From positions 1 to 63,209 of the IMG/VR virus record IMGVR_UViG_3300009181_000078: a DNA stretch of 63,209 nucleotides; one strand, written 5' to 3'. The position numbers were made by a program, and so were the translations under genes. Positions 30,930 through 39,800 of this stretch are shown here, one piece after another. Under the pieces are notes generated by a model. The model saw nothing but the letters and a program-made list of their open reading frames with translations. It did not search any database and was not told the origin of the DNA. The number at the start of each line of letters is the position of its first letter. Within the stretch, counting starts at the first letter, position 1. Source of the DNA: a virus.

Positions 30930-31007
30930 GAACTTAAAATCGACATAATCGACATTAGTATTAGTAATCAGATAGTTAGATAGTTTAAAACGACATAAAA
31001 CCGACAT
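30930..31007. promoter_or_regulatory. CGACAT repeat module, copy B, before the primase gene
   Basis: CGACAT begins at 30941 and 30950 (9-bp spacing) and at 30991 and 31002 (11-bp spacing), the same paired spacings as at 21218-21294. Upstream is a CCCCTATATTCTC and poly-pyrimidine AT tract like that of copy A. The last repeat ends 3 bp before the primase ATG. It may be an origin or an operator for the primase operon. Confidence 0.65.
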
Positions 31008-31010
31008 AAG

Positions 31011-33434
31011 ATGGTACATAACGTGACGATATTCCAAAATATTAGAGATACTGACACGCCATTCTTCCGAGACGTACACGTTATACTCGAGAGAATGAAA
31101 GACGGAGCCGGTGCTACTAAGGATTTAGTAAAGAGAATACGATTAGAAAAGAGCAAGCCTGAGAGACAGGAACTAAAGAAGCAGTTACCTGCGATATGTT
31201 TTAGTGGTACGTTTAACAAGAGAACAGATGCCTCATTACTTGAGCATTCGGGATTGATATGTTTGGACTTCGATGGATATACGAAGCAGAAAGAACTATT
31301 ACAAGACAAAGAGAACTTATCAAAGAACAAGTATGTGTTTTCAGTATTCATTTCCCCTTCGGGCAATGGTCTGAAAGTGTTGGTGAAAATTCCGGCAGAT
31401 GCAGAGAACCATACGATGTACTTTAATTCATTAGAAAAGTACTTTAATTCGGCTTATTTCGACAAGACGAGCAAGAACCTCAGCCGAGTATGTTACGAGT
31501 CATATGACCCTCTAATTGCGATTAATGAGAATAGTAGTATTTGGGATAAGATTGAGGAGCCTGAATACACTGAGGTTAGTAAGACAAGAGACAAGGCAAC
31601 GATACCTATCACGGATGAGAATAAGATTGTGGAGATACTTGTAAAGTGGTGGGATAAAAAATATCCTATGCACGAGGGACAACGTAATCAGAATGCGTAT
31701 GTGCTTGCGATGGCATTTAATGATTTTGGTATTAACAAGAGCCTTGCATCTTACGTAATCAATCAGTTTGCAACAGAAGACTTTACGCTCAGAGAGATTG
31801 GAACGACCATTGACTCAGCGTACAGGCACACAGCTAACTTTGGTACTAAGTACTACGAGGATGAGGAGCGTATTAATATCATCAAAGCAAAATTAAGGAG
31901 AGGTGTATCAAAAAAAGAGATTCGCATCCAATTGCAAGACTCCAATTTGGAGAGCGAGACTATTGAATCGGTACTTAATAAGGTTGAGGAAGAGAATGCA
32001 ATGCAAACTTTTTGGGATAGAAACGATAGAGGAGTTATAAAGATTGTGCACGTACAGTTTAAGCAGTTCTTGGAAGACAATGGCTTTTACAAGTATTGCC
32101 CTGAGGGTGGGAAGAACTACATATTCGTAAAGGTTACAAACAATTTGATTGACCATACTTCTGAGAAAGAGATTAAGGACTTCGTGCTTACGCACTTGTT
32201 GGAGTTAGATGACATTGGAGTTTACAATTACTTCGCTGACAATACAAGATTCTTCAAGGAAGAGTTTCTGTCTTTACTATCAACGATTGAGATTTATTTT
32301 ATTGCTGATACCAAAGATGCGTCATACTTGTACTACAAGAATTGTGCTGTGAAGATTAGCAAGGAGGGGATAATAACACTTGACTACTTGGACTTGGGAG
32401 GATATGTGTGGAAAGACCACGTGATAGATAGGAACTTTAATATCTGCAGTGTGACCGAGAGATGTGACTTCAAAAAATTCGTGAGTAATATCAACGGTGA
32501 AGATGAGCAGCGAGTTAAGTCAATGGAGAGCACGCTTGGATTTTTAATGCACGGATATAAGAACCTATCATTCTGTCCGGCAGTAATCCTGAACGATGAG
32601 GTTATCAGCGACAACCCTGAGGGTGGAACAGGGAAGGGACTATTGATGAACGCACTTAGCAAGATGAAGAAATTAGTTGTTATTGATGGTAAGTCATTTG
32701 CTTTCGAGCGTAGCTTCGCTTATCAGTTGGTGTCAGCAGACACGCAGATACTTTGCTTTGATGATGTGAGAAAGCATTTTGACTTCGAGAGATTATTCTC
32801 AGTAGTTACAGAAGGTCTGACACTCGAGAAGAAAAACAAGGACGCCATCAAGATACCATTTAGCAGGTCTCCGAAGATTGCCATCACTACGAACTATGCG
32901 ATTAAGGGTGCCGGCAATTCATTCGCAAGAAGAAAGTGGGAGTTGGAGTTGCATCAGTATTATACCAAAGAGTTTACGCCACTTGATGAGTTTGGCAAGT
33001 TGATGTTTGGCGATTGGAACGATGAGGATTGGTGTGAGTTTGATAATTATATGATTGGTTGTTTAACGAATTATATCAAGACCGGACTTGTCAAGAGTAA
33101 GTTTGTGAACCTTAAGATTCGTCAGTTGTCAGCAGAGACTTGCCACGAGTTTATTGAGTGGTGTGGACTTGTTGATAGGCATCAGAATAGAGAGACTATG
33201 TTGCAGACTGACACGAGACTTTATAAAAACGAATTATATTCTAACTTCATTGACGAGTATCCTGACTATGGACCGAGAGGTAGGATGAGCGTGAGTAGAA
33301 CCAAGTTCTACAAATGGCTTATCGCTTATGGTATTTACAAGGAAGGAGTGATGCCACAGGAAGATAGAGACCAACAAGGTAGATGGATAATCATTAAAAG
33401 CAAACCTGAGGGGCTTGAAGAAGCACCTTTTTAA
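31011..33434 (+). CDS. Primase-helicase with VirE_N/BT4734-like domain
   Basis: 807 aa. Residues about 1-190 resemble the BT4734/VirE_N domain found in Bacteroidota primases (LICLDFDGY, FISPSGNGLKVLVKI). A central helical region follows (PriCT-like, HEGQRNQNAYVLAMAF). The C-terminal half is a superfamily 3-like ATPase: GGTGKG Walker A at about 538-543, a LCFDDV Walker B-like strand, and sensor region FARRKWELEL. It should prime and unwind DNA for phage replication. It starts right behind the CGACAT module. Confidence 0.82.
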   Translation: MVHNVTIFQNIRDTDTPFFRDVHVILERMKDGAGATKDLVKRIRLEKSKPERQELKKQLPAICFSGTFNKRTDASLLEHSGLICLDFDGYTKQKELLQDKENLSKNKYVFSVFISPSGNGLKVLVKIPADAENHTMYFNSLEKYFNSAYFDKTSKNLSRVCYESYDPLIAINENSSIWDKIEEPEYTEVSKTRDKATIPITDENKIVEILVKWWDKKYPMHEGQRNQNAYVLAMAFNDFGINKSLASYVINQFATEDFTLREIGTTIDSAYRHTANFGTKYYEDEERINIIKAKLRRGVSKKEIRIQLQDSNLESETIESVLNKVEEENAMQTFWDRNDRGVIKIVHVQFKQFLEDNGFYKYCPEGGKNYIFVKVTNNLIDHTSEKEIKDFVLTHLLELDDIGVYNYFADNTRFFKEEFLSLLSTIEIYFIADTKDASYLYYKNCAVKISKEGIITLDYLDLGGYVWKDHVIDRNFNICSVTERCDFKKFVSNINGEDEQRVKSMESTLGFLMHGYKNLSFCPAVILNDEVISDNPEGGTGKGLLMNALSKMKKLVVIDGKSFAFERSFAYQLVSADTQILCFDDVRKHFDFERLFSVVTEGLTLEKKNKDAIKIPFSRSPKIAITTNYAIKGAGNSFARRKWELELHQYYTKEFTPLDEFGKLMFGDWNDEDWCEFDNYMIGCLTNYIKTGLVKSKFVNLKIRQLSAETCHEFIEWCGLVDRHQNRETMLQTDTRLYKNELYSNFIDEYPDYGPRGRMSVSRTKFYKWLIAYGIYKEGVMPQEDRDQQGRWIIIKSKPEGLEEAPF

Positions 33435-33444
33435 ACAATCATTC

Positions 33445-33460
33445 GCAGACTTTAGTCTGC
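33445..33460 (+). promoter_or_regulatory. Leader hairpin after the primase gene
   Basis: GCAGACT-TT-AGTCTGC, 17 bases before the ATG at 33477. The core is identical to the hairpin at 28826. Confidence 0.6.
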
Positions 33461-33476
33461 AAAAAATTAATAACCT

Positions 33477-33710
33477 ATGACACCAAAAGAAAAAGCACAA
33501 GAATTATTTGATATATTTAATCAACCTGACAGAAGTAACTATCCTTATGTTCATAATGCTCAACAATGTGCATTAATAGCAGTAGATGAGATAATAAAAG
33601 CATCACCAACTAATCCATTAAAAAGTGGATACATAGAACTTTATTCTGATATGGTTGATGAATCTACTGAATATTGGGAAGATGTTAAAAAAGAAATAGA
33701 ACTATTATGA
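33477..33710 (+). CDS. Hypothetical protein, 77 aa
   Basis: It contains KAQELFDIFNQPDRSNYPYVHNAQQCALIAVDEII, a pattern common in small phage proteins of Bacteroidota. A leader hairpin precedes it, and it overlaps the next gene by 4 bp. Function unknown. Confidence 0.68.
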   Translation: MTPKEKAQELFDIFNQPDRSNYPYVHNAQQCALIAVDEIIKASPTNPLKSGYIELYSDMVDESTEYWEDVKKEIELL

Positions 33711-34042
33711 CGCAAGAACAAATGATACACGTAGGTATGATTAATTCATTCAACCTACTTACAGAACGCAACACACTTGAGGAGATTGCAATGTCAGACG
33801 TTAGTTTGTTTGCACACGTGCCGGATGAAGAGATACCAATTGAGTTGATTCAGTTGATGATGGACTACTTTCAGTCGTATGATATGTTTGAGAACTGCGT
33901 AGACTTGATGGAGTACATTGCCCTGAACTACAATGATGATGGTACACGCATACATAATGATTGCGAATGCCCTCAACCTGTAATTGAAAAGTATAAAAGA
34001 AAAATGTATTGTGGTCACTGTGAAAAAAGAATAAGAAAATGA
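33707..34042 (+). CDS. Hypothetical protein with C-terminal zinc cluster, 111 aa
   Basis: The N-terminal 80 residues are helical and acidic. The C-terminus has four cysteines (CECPQP, then YCGHCEKRIRK), fitting a zinc ribbon. It overlaps the helicase gene by 4 bp and may be a helicase partner. Confidence 0.65.
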   Translation: MTQEQMIHVGMINSFNLLTERNTLEEIAMSDVSLFAHVPDEEIPIELIQLMMDYFQSYDMFENCVDLMEYIALNYNDDGTRIHNDCECPQPVIEKYKRKMYCGHCEKRIRK

Positions 34043-35487
34043 TTGAACGTACTTCAGGATATAGCAACAAAGCAATGTGGGAATACTGCGAGATGCTCAA
34101 GGGGGTTGTGCTTCAGACTAAGACTACCAAATCAGGACGAGGCAATGCTGTTGAGATAAGAGAAGTTCTTAAATACAACACAGAGAAAGAAATTATAAAT
34201 AAAATTGTCGACAGTTGCGAGCATTATAAAAACTTATACGAGATGGAACAAAATAAATTTCAGTTCAGGGATTATCAGGCTGACATTATCCACAAAGGAT
34301 ATGAGATACTTTCAAAGCATAGGTTTCTATACCTTGCTATGGAGGTTCGTACCGGTAAAACACTTACAAGTCTTGGTATAGCAGAGTTATGTGGCATAAA
34401 GAATGTGCTGTTTATCACTAAAAAGAAAGCAATTAGTTCAATTGAAGCCGACTACAGTGCGTTAAAACCAACCTACTCCCTATCTGTCATCAATTATGAA
34501 AGCCTCCACCTCGTTATGAGCGATAAGAAGTGGGATATGGTTATTTGCGATGAGGCTCATAGTATGGGAGCATTCCCTAAACCAAGTCAGAGAAGTATAT
34601 TGGTAAGAGAAGTTTTAAGAAGATGTCAACCATTAGTTATTTTATTATCGGGGACACCAACGCCTGAGTCGTACTCGCAAATGTACCATCAAGTGTATGG
34701 TATTTATTCAAATCCATTTAGAGAGTTTCAAAACTTTTATAGCTTTTGTAAAATATATGTTAAAACAAAACAACGTAAGATTAACGGACTATTCGTTAAT
34801 GATTATAGTGGTGGACTTGATACCATCCTCAAAGAGATGGAGCCGTACACCATTAACTACACACAGCAGGAGGCAGGCTTTATGTCTGAGACCAAAGAAG
34901 AGGTGATGGAGGTGGAGATGAAACCATCAACTTATGCGATGATAAAAAAATTAAAGAAAGAATTAGTGATAGAAGGAAAAGAAGAAATAATTTTGGGAGA
35001 CACTCCGGTTAAGTTAATGATGAAAGTGCATCAAATGTGTAGCGGGACTGTAAAGTTTGAGAGCGGTAATAGTATGATACTTGACTTAAGCAAGGCTGAG
35101 TTTATCAAAGAGCAGTTTAAGGGATGCAAGATTGGAATCTTCTACAAGTTCAAGGAAGAATACAATGCACTCAAGCAGGTATTTGGCGATGACTTAACGG
35201 CTGAGTTAAGTGTCTTTGAAGACACCAATAAAAACATAGCATTACAGATTGTAAGTGGACGTGAAGGAATCAGTCTTAGGCACGCTGAGTATTTGGTTTA
35301 CTACAATATTGACTTCAGTGCTACGAGTTATTGGCAGAGTAAAGACCGAATGACCACAAAGGAACGCCTCGAGAATCAAGTATATTGGATTTTCTCGAAG
35401 GGCGGTATTGAACACGACATCTACAAGGCTGTCACAAAGAAGAAAGACTACACGGTGAATCATTTTAAACAAGATTTTTATTTATGA
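34039..35487 (+). CDS. SF2/SNF2-like DNA helicase
   Basis: 482 aa. Motif I is EVRTGKT (about 104-110), motif II is the DEAH box in ICDEAHSMG (about 171), motif III is SGTPTP (about 206). Motifs V/VI are in the C-terminal half (SGREGISLRHAEYLVYY and a Q-x-x-DR-like SKDRMTTKER). It probably unwinds or remodels DNA in replication or recombination. Palindrome copy 8 lies within the gene. Confidence 0.88.
   Translation: MIERTSGYSNKAMWEYCEMLKGVVLQTKTTKSGRGNAVEIREVLKYNTEKEIINKIVDSCEHYKNLYEMEQNKFQFRDYQADIIHKGYEILSKHRFLYLAMEVRTGKTLTSLGIAELCGIKNVLFITKKKAISSIEADYSALKPTYSLSVINYESLHLVMSDKKWDMVICDEAHSMGAFPKPSQRSILVREVLRRCQPLVILLSGTPTPESYSQMYHQVYGIYSNPFREFQNFYSFCKIYVKTKQRKINGLFVNDYSGGLDTILKEMEPYTINYTQQEAGFMSETKEEVMEVEMKPSTYAMIKKLKKELVIEGKEEIILGDTPVKLMMKVHQMCSGTVKFESGNSMILDLSKAEFIKEQFKGCKIGIFYKFKEEYNALKQVFGDDLTAELSVFEDTNKNIALQIVSGREGISLRHAEYLVYYNIDFSATSYWQSKDRMTTKERLENQVYWIFSKGGIEHDIYKAVTKKKDYTVNHFKQDFYL
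35210..35225. repeat. 16-bp palindrome, copy 8 (inside SF2 helicase gene)
   Basis: GTGTCTTTGAAGACAC, encoding SVFEDT in the helicase, the same frame relation as in groEL although the proteins are unrelated. Confidence 0.85.
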
Positions 35488-35609
35488 CGCCAATAGAAGA
35501 AATATTTAACGCATTAGAAACACTCAATCAAAATGACTTTATTGATTGGTTATTAATAAACAAACAAGCACTAATTGAAAGAGCAACAAATACAATCAAA
35601 GAAGATTAA
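35484..35609 (+). CDS. Small helical protein, 41 aa
   Basis: The ATG at 35484 overlaps the helicase stop (ATGA). The peptide MTPIEEIFNALETLNQNDF is acidic and helical. It overlaps the start of the VRR-NUC gene. Coupling to both neighbours supports it being translated; no function known. Confidence 0.5.
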   Translation: MTPIEEIFNALETLNQNDFIDWLLINKQALIERATNTIKED

Positions 35610-35880
35610 AGAGTTAGAGGCTCAGGGCTATTACGTCATCAAACTTACAATGACCAACAAGAATGGGATACCGGACTTGCTTGCCATACCAAGAAACAGT
35701 GACGTTATATTTATCGAGGTCAAGGCAACCAATGGTAAGCTGTCTAAACTTCAAGAGTACCGGTTAAAAGAACTTCAAAACCACGGTGTAAAAGTGGAAG
35801 TGTTTAGAGAAGAAAAAATCAAATCAAATGAAAAAAGCAAAGGATTGGTACAGAACAAGGGGGGTGATGCAATTACTTAA
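35575..35880 (+). CDS. VRR-NUC nuclease
   Basis: 101 aa with a TTG start at 35575; the domain begins right at the N-terminus, so a later ATG would cut it. The core is GIPDLLAI (D34) and VIFIEVKATNGKLSKLQ (E48, K50), the PD-(D/E)XK signature of VRR-NUC enzymes, which cut branched or flap DNA. It follows the helicase, suggesting joint action on replication forks. Confidence 0.85.
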   Translation: MKEQQIQSKKIKELEAQGYYVIKLTMTNKNGIPDLLAIPRNSDVIFIEVKATNGKLSKLQEYRLKELQNHGVKVEVFREEKIKSNEKSKGLVQNKGGDAIT

Positions 35881-36028
35881 AGATGAAAGGGTTATTAGAG
35901 AATACAGATATAACGACATTTATGCAAGGAGAAAAATACTAAGAATATGGAACTCCGAGATAAAGCCAAATGGAGTAAGTCGCTATGAATTAATTATCGT
36001 ACCTGAAATTGATTCAGATGTTCGTTAA
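35828..36028 (+). CDS. Small basic protein, 66 aa
   Basis: The ATG at 35828 has an excellent AAATCAAATCAA leader inside the end of the VRR-NUC gene, a 53-bp overlap in another frame. The protein is basic (KKAKDWYRTRG, YARRKILRIW), fitting a nucleic-acid binder. Overlapping coding is unusual but the leader argues for it. Confidence 0.6.
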   Translation: MKKAKDWYRTRGVMQLLKDERVIREYRYNDIYARRKILRIWNSEIKPNGVSRYELIIVPEIDSDVR

Positions 36029-36067
36029 AAAAACTAATTTTGTTAAACCGCTTATGCGAATCCAAGT

Positions 36068-36256
36068 ATGGACAAAAACATAGAGAACGCTCGAGCCGAG
36101 CGTATCGCTTTTAGAATAAACGAACAGCACTTGCTGTTAGCAAACATCTACGAAAACATTGTGGACAGGGACTTTATCCCCGCAGAACGTGACATAAGAA
36201 ATCTTGTTGTAGACCTGCGACTAATATTAAAATCATTGGAAGATGACGACTTTTGA
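36068..36256 (+). CDS. Hypothetical helical protein, 62 aa
   Basis: An acidic helical protein (ERIAFRINEQHLLLANIYENIVDRDF...LVVDLRLILKSLED). It overlaps the nuclease gene by 14 bp. It might be a small partner of that nuclease. Confidence 0.62.
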   Translation: MDKNIENARAERIAFRINEQHLLLANIYENIVDRDFIPAERDIRNLVVDLRLILKSLEDDDF

Positions 36257-36659
36257 AACAGAGACGGACTTAATCAGGGAGAAAAAAGCGATTGAACTAT
36301 TCGTTAGCATCTTTGGTGGTTCGTTTAAAAAGTTAGACCCACACGATATAGACTACAAAGTCTTTGATAAAGACAAGAGTCTAATAGCCTACGCAGAAGT
36401 TAAAGGTCGTATCAGAACTATGCGTGCAGCGTATCCGCTGCCTATATCAGCAAAAAAATTAGTAAAGTTAATTGATAAGCGTATAACACCTGTACTTATA
36501 TGGGCGTGCGAAGATGGTATAATCTATGGTAAAGCCAATAAACTATACGGAGATATTAAATGGGGAGGTCGCCCTCCCCGTGACGGTGCAGTTAGTGATG
36601 CTGAGATGATGGTCTACTATGACAAGCAGAAAGAACTAAAGTATATTAGGTACGTTTAG
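36243..36659 (+). CDS. PD-(D/E)XK nuclease-like protein, 138 aa
   Basis: The core is DPHDIDYKVFD (D35 or D37) followed by IAYAEVKGR (E52, K54), the acidic and lysine residues of the PD-(D/E)XK fold. It resembles Holliday-junction or restriction-type endonucleases of phages. It is the last rightward gene, and its 3' end overlaps the leftward 53-aa gene by 14 bp. Confidence 0.72.
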   Translation: MTTFETETDLIREKKAIELFVSIFGGSFKKLDPHDIDYKVFDKDKSLIAYAEVKGRIRTMRAAYPLPISAKKLVKLIDKRITPVLIWACEDGIIYGKANKLYGDIKWGGRPPRDGAVSDAEMMVYYDKQKELKYIRYV

Positions 36660-36807
36660 CTTCTTTTTTCTTTATAATCTTTTCTTGCTTAAGCATTGCA
36701 GCAGTAGGTTTCTTTCCACTACCTGCGTTAGCACGAATGTTATCCCAAAGACCACGTTTTGATGTAGAGCCATCGGCTCTCTTAATCATTTTTGAACTTC
36801 CTTTCAT
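36646..36807 (-). CDS. Small basic protein, GLWDNIRANxGSGKKPT type, 53 aa
   Basis: It contains RADGSTSKRGLWDNIRANAG followed by SGKKPTAAMLKQEKII, a pattern common to short proteins of many aquatic and Bacteroidota phages. It is strongly basic. It is downstream of the 2460-aa virion gene by 6 bp, so it is probably expressed late. Function unknown, perhaps a packaged DNA-binding peptide. Confidence 0.7.
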   Translation of the reverse strand: MKGSSKMIKRADGSTSKRGLWDNIRANAGSGKKPTAAMLKQEKIIKKKEAKRT

Positions 36808-36813
36808 ATTATT

Positions 36814-39800
36814 TTATTTACCAAATTTACTTGTTCCAAATCCTCCTTTACTTTTTCCTTTTGTTCCCCCAAATCCTGCTGAACCAAATCCTCCTTTAGA
36901 CTTAGGCGTATAGTCATACATCTCATCTTTCATTGCTCTTTGCAAACTATCTTTTGCTTTCTTAATAGCCTTCTTTGCTTGTTCTGCATTATAATCAGGA
37001 GCATTCGGACCGTATGTTTTATCCCAAAGTTCAGGGTCATAGCGTTTCATATCAGATTCATTCTCATATCCATTAAGTTTTTCCAACTTAACTCTTTTTT
37101 TATCCTCTGCATTTTTATCTGCTTGCTCAAGACTGCTATACATTTCTTTCATTACAGCTTTACGAATATCTTTATACAAAGGAATAAATCCTGCGTTACC
37201 TAATATTTCTAATGGGATACGAACATTTCTTTCTTTTTCTTGTCTTGCGATAGCATCCGGTTTTTTCTTATCATCTTCTAATCCTTTACGAACAATAAAA
37301 TCTGCACTTTTTAATGCAGGACCAAATGCACCACCCATATTTAAAAAGAAATCCCATAAACCTCTTTGTTTGCCTCTTTTTTCAGGAGGAACAATAGAAT
37401 ATTGGATAGCATCTTTATAAGGGTCATAATCTCCTTCTCTTAAAAAATCAAGATATTTATCGTTAACGTCTTCTATTCCAATATTGACAATTGCTTTAGT
37501 TGCGTTACCAAAATCTCTACCAAATACTAATGAAGTAAATGCAGAAGCCATTTGCTGTCCAAGTTTTTGCATAAAAGACTTCTCATCTTCCGGTTCTTGG
37601 TCATCAAAAAATAATCCCATAAGACCTGTACCTAACATTTGAGTAAGAAGTGTATATGTAATCATTCTTGTAGTAACAGCACCAAGTACCGCTGCTCCTT
37701 GTTTTTTGGTTAAAGAACCATTACCCATTGCTGCGTTGATTCCTGTACGAGCAGTTACATATTCAAAAATCAAAAACTTAGTCATAAAGTTATTGAAGTT
37801 ATTAAACGTTTTAAGTGCAAAACTTTGATTAGGTTTAACGGAACCTTTAAGGATTCCCATAAATGGATTATCAGTAGCACCAACCATTACAGACTTTTCA
37901 TCAGCATTAGTTTTTGCTTTTTCAATAGCTTCTTTATATTGCTCCATATACTTTTCATCATTCGCTGCAATCTTTTCAAAGTTTACATTTTCACCCGTAA
38001 TCTTTTTAAACTCATTAGCAAATGAACCAAACCACATTGGACGCATAATTAATTTATCCGGAGTAGATATTAAAGCGTCAGCTATTAACTCAACTGAATT
38101 AGCATATTTTTTTCCTGATAAATTCCAAATTTGTTGAATTTTATTTTTAACAGGGTTTTTTGATTTAGCCCCTTTTATACCACTTGTTTGTTGAAGAATA
38201 TTGGTGTCAATTAATTTTCCTGATAATGTATCTGTAGGAAATATTCTACTTGTTTGTTTGCTATTTACATTCTCCATAATAGTAGGAGCGTCAGCAGACA
38301 TAATAATACCTCTGTTCTCTACGCCTGCCATAAATCCTTTAGGGTCTGATATAACAGCAAATCCAATGTTTGAACTTAACTCAGATACAAATCTTGACGT
38401 GCCTGCAAGAACAGCACGATAACCTTGCTTGTTTAAATAATCTGCAACATTATCAGCTAATGATGTAGTTACAAAAGAATTAGTTAATAAATTCTCTGTA
38501 GTTTCTTCTAATGCAGAATTAATTGCATTGATTATTTGTCTTTTCTCCTTAGGTATTCTGCCTTCTTCTTCAAAGTTAGATATTGTTTCACTAATTGTTT
38601 GACGAGCAGTTTGAATAGGCTCTGTTAAATTATAATCCATTAATACAAACTTAGCACCACGTTGAGCAGATGCAAAAATGTCAAAGTTCAATGGACTTAC
38701 CTTGCCTGTTCTTGCTATCAAAGACTTAGCCTTCGTAGATGGTCTCATTGAGTTATTATATTCAGTCACAAAAGATGTACCCGCTGTTAAATCATTAGGT
38801 TGTAACTCGTGAAGTACATTCAAATGTACATAGTTAGTAAGAGGATTAATCCTGTCTCCACGAATGATTGCTGCAGTGTACTCAGCTTTTTCTCTAAGTG
38901 ATTCGTTTACGCTACGGATGTCTTTAATGGCATCTTTTTCTGCTTGATTAAATGAATTATATAATTTTTCATTATCAATGCCACCTTCTGTATTTTTATA
39001 GTTATCAAGAATGTCTTGTAACATAGTTGCGTCACGCTCTCCAAAAGCAGATTTACCTTCGTCAATATGTTTGATGGTAGCTTTTAAATACTCGGCAGCC
39101 GGATTAACCTGCTTACTTCCTTGGTTAGAATCATTCTCAAGTTGAACCATATATGTCATCATCTTGAACTTAGACATCAACGTTTTGTTTGGGTCAAGTT
39201 TAAATGACTTAGCAACTTTTTCCTCAGCCTTCTCTAATATGTTCTGAACTTTTTTAAGTTCAGCTTTAAAGTTAGCTTCACCTTCAGCAGCTTTATTTAA
39301 AACAGCATTGAATATATCCTTTGTCTTATAGTCTCCAAATAATTGGTCTATATTAAACAGTGGGTTTCTTCTTATCATTTCTTCTATTGCTCCTCTTTTT
39401 GTAAGCAAAGATTTTACTCTTGAATAAAGACCTGAGAATGGAGCAATAACAGCTTTCTTAATTGCAGCAGTTAAAGTTTTTGCACTATTTTTTGAATTTA
39501 ATTTTTTTACCATCAAATATGCATAATGAGGCAAATAATTATTATTTATGTTATCAATAACTTTTATTAAATTCTTTAAATCTGTATTGTTTAATTTTTC
39601 AACAGCATTTGTAGACAACAAATCTTTCAAACGATTAGCTAACTTACGCTCATCAGAAGTAGGTAGTCCGTTTGTTTCAAATTGAGTCTTATCTAAAACT
39701 TGCAATAATTCAGCCTTTTCTTCTGCAAGTTCTTGCTCAGTCATTTTTGCCTTACCTACTTGAGGAGCAATGTCAGACTTATACTTACGCATAATCTCTG

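Noticed and set aside
36660-36700. T-rich stretch as a terminator of the rightward operon
   Set aside because: No stem precedes it, and it is the coding sequence (complement) of the 53-aa leftward gene. How rightward transcription ends here remains unclear.
39590-39680. CTGATGAG on the minus strand inside the 2460-aa gene
   Set aside because: The following GAAA is present, but helices I-III cannot be formed; chance match in coding sequence.
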